From: an uncultured bacterium
GTDB taxonomy: Bacteria; Verrucomicrobiota; Kiritimatiellia; CAIKKV01
Reading direction: 5' to 3'
DNA: 7,386 nt
Assembly (NCBI GenBank): GCA_903828035.1
Contig: CAIKKV010000682.1
Coordinates: 1 to 7,386, forward strand
Part shown: piece by piece, positions 5,945 to 7,386 of the stretch
Layout of the letters: each line of letters begins with the position of its first letter
Numbering within the stretch: position 1 is the first letter of the stretch
Notes under the pieces: model-generated
Database searches by the model: none
What the model saw: the letters and a program-made list of their open reading frames with translations, nothing else
Told to the model about the DNA's origin: nothing
Program-made: the position numbers and the translations under genes

Positions 5945-7386
5945 TTACGCGCGAATCTCCGCCTGGAGGTCGCTCACAATCCCCGCCTTGATCTTATTAT
6001 GATAGCCGTTCGCATCCTCGTCCGTCAAGGTTTTATCGTGGGATTGGTAGGTCAGCGCATAGGCCATGCTCTTGCGTCCAACGCCCACGTTTTCGCCCCG
6101 GTAAGTGTCAAATAGCCGCACCTGGCGAAGCTCCTTGGGCGCGACTTTCAGGATCGCCCGGACGATGTCCTCATGGCGCACCGCTTCCGGCACGATCAGG
6201 GCCACATCGCGGTCCACGGAAGGGTAGGCCGGGATGGGCCTCGAGGCGGGCACGTCAAAGACATGGGCCGCCAGCTTATCCGCGTCCAGCTCGGCCACCC
6301 CCACCGGCTCGCCGATCCGCCATTCCCGCGCCATCTCCTGCCGCAGGATGCCGGCCTCGCCGCAGTCCTCGCCGTTCAGCAGGACGCGGGCGCCCGTGCC
6401 CGGCTCCGCCCAGGCCAGCTCGGCCGGCTCCAGCACCGGATTGGGCAGCCGCATGCCGCCCTTTTGCCGGGCCGGCACGCGCAGGCCGCGGCACAGGCCT
6501 TCCAGGATCCCCTTGAGCCAGGCGAACGCCTCGTCCGCCCCTGGCGCCCCGGCCCGCCCCGCCACGCTTCGACCGGCCGCGCCCATCAGGCCGATGGAGA
6601 CCCGGTCGCGCTCTTCAAACGAGCCGTCCGCCTTCCGCGTGAAGACGCGGCCCGCCTCAAACAGGGCCGCCTCGGCCCGCTGGCGCGACCGGTTGCGGCC
6701 GAGCGTCTCGACGAGCTGCGGAATCAGGGAGGGCCGCAGGACCACCTGGTCGGCGCTGATCGGGTTGGGCAGGCGCACCTGGGTTTCCGGGCTCAGATTG
6801 AACACCTTCAGCAGCCGGTCGCTGGTGAAGGTGTAGTTCAGGATCTCGGTCAGGCCCAGGGCGGCCAGCTGGCCGCTGACCTCCAGGCGCGCGCGGACCG
6901 GCCGGTCGGTCACATCCGGCACCCGGCGGGCCGAGGGGGCCGGCGCGGGGATGTTGTCGAGCCCGTAAATCCGGGCCACCTCTTCGATCAGGTCCGCTTC
7001 CTGGGTGAGGTCCACGCGGAAGGCGGGCACCTCCACCGTCACCGAGTCGGCGTCCGAGCGGGCGATGCCGAGTTCCAGCGAGCGGAAGATGGCCTCCACG
7101 CGGGCGGCTTCGACCGGCACGCCCAGCAGGGCGCGCGCCTGGCCGAGGCGGAGGGTGAGCTGGCGCTTCTCCGGCGGGCGGGGAAAGGCGTCCACGGCGC
7201 CCGCGGCCACCGTCGCGCCGGCATGGGCCGCCATCAGGGCCGCGGCCCGGCGTCCCGCCCAGTCGGCGCCCAGCACATCGGCTCCGCGCTCGAAGCGATA
7301 GGTGGACTCGCTGGTGAGCCCCAGGGTCTTGGAGGTATAGCGGATGCACTCGGGCTTGAAATAGGCGCTTTCCAGCAGCACGTCGG
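5945..7386 (-). CDS. pheT: Phenylalanine-tRNA ligase beta subunit, 3' part (start outside window)
   Basis: Beta subunit of the cytoplasmic phenylalanyl-tRNA synthetase tetramer; PheS holds the active site and PheT contributes tRNA binding and editing. About 479 C-terminal residues of the usual 800 or so are visible. First comes the end of the B3/B4 editing region, DVLLESAYF then TYRFERGAD (a GTG at 7381 is an internal Val, not a start). Next is a B5 domain (from about EKRQLTLRLG to ARIYGLDNIPAP), then the synthetase-like core with LGLTEILNYTF, RLPNPIS and RPSLIPQLVETLGRN. The C-terminal FDX-ACB anticodon-binding domain (roughly 5948-6235) carries YPSVDRDVALIV and LFDTYRG and ends at a TAA stop. 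No frameshift is visible. No terminator hairpin follows the stop directly, so readthrough toward rarA is possible. pheS is expected upstream, outside the window. Confidence 0.97.
   Translation of the reverse strand, partial: DVLLESAYFKPECIRYTSKTLGLTSESTYRFERGADVLGADWAGRRAAALMAAHAGATVAAGAVDAFPRPPEKRQLTLRLGQARALLGVPVEAARVEAIFRSLELGIARSDADSVTVEVPAFRVDLTQEADLIEEVARIYGLDNIPAPAPSARRVPDVTDRPVRARLEVSGQLAALGLTEILNYTFTSDRLLKVFNLSPETQVRLPNPISADQVVLRPSLIPQLVETLGRNRSRQRAEAALFEAGRVFTRKADGSFEERDRVSIGLMGAAGRSVAGRAGAPGADEAFAWLKGILEGLCRGLRVPARQKGGMRLPNPVLEPAELAWAEPGTGARVLLNGEDCGEAGILRQEMAREWRIGEPVGVAELDADKLAAHVFDVPASRPIPAYPSVDRDVALIVPEAVRHEDIVRAILKVAPKELRQVRLFDTYRGENVGVGRKSMAYALTYQSHDKTLTDEDANGYHNKIKAGIVSDLQAEIRA

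Noticed and set aside
5680..5991. 103-codon plus-strand frame running into the pheT 3' end
   Set aside because: It starts at an ATG without an SD, overlaps the FDX-ACB coding end of pheT on the other strand, and the protein is low-complexity with no domain.

Overview
The window comes from a GC-rich bacterial chromosome. Every gene I can identify lies on the minus strand, so transcription runs from high to low coordinates. Read that way, the order is pheT (3' part) - 450-bp gap - rarA - 5-formyltetrahydrofolate cyclo-ligase - rny - ymdB-type phosphodiesterase - xseA (5' part). All five complete or near-complete protein families are housekeeping genes. RNase Y together with a YmdB-type phosphodiesterase rules out a typical enterobacterial layout. 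It fits Firmicutes, delta-type proteobacterial lineages or the PVC-type phyla, and the GC content argues against low-GC Firmicutes. I cannot name the phylum from this sequence alone.

The block from 5497 down to 1 looks like one operon. rarA and the cyclo-ligase gene overlap by 4 bp (ATGA), rny and ymdB overlap by 1 bp (TGATG), and the other two junctions are 26 bp each with purine-rich ribosome sites. The operon joins replication-fork and DNA repair functions (RarA, exonuclease VII), folate salvage, and RNA turnover or nucleotide signalling (RNase Y, YmdB).

The only stretch that is not plainly coding is 5498-5944, between pheT and rarA. Its pheT-side half has a weak small ORF (79 codons, one possible membrane helix) overlapped by several hairpins. 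Its rarA-side half contains the window's only AT-rich island (-10-like boxes) followed by about 120 bases that fold into two mutually exclusive structures. One is an intrinsic-terminator-like hairpin whose T tract ends one base before the rarA ATG. The other is a long closing stem that would destroy it. This is either a small RNA gene with its own terminator or an attenuating leader of rarA. A position directly before a rarA / 5-FCL pair is also where 6S RNA genes are found in many bacteria, but I cannot match 6S sequence landmarks here. This segment is the most interesting part of the window.

The long plus-strand open frames are GC-driven shadows of the minus-strand genes. I see no mobile element, CRISPR array, tRNA or rRNA.
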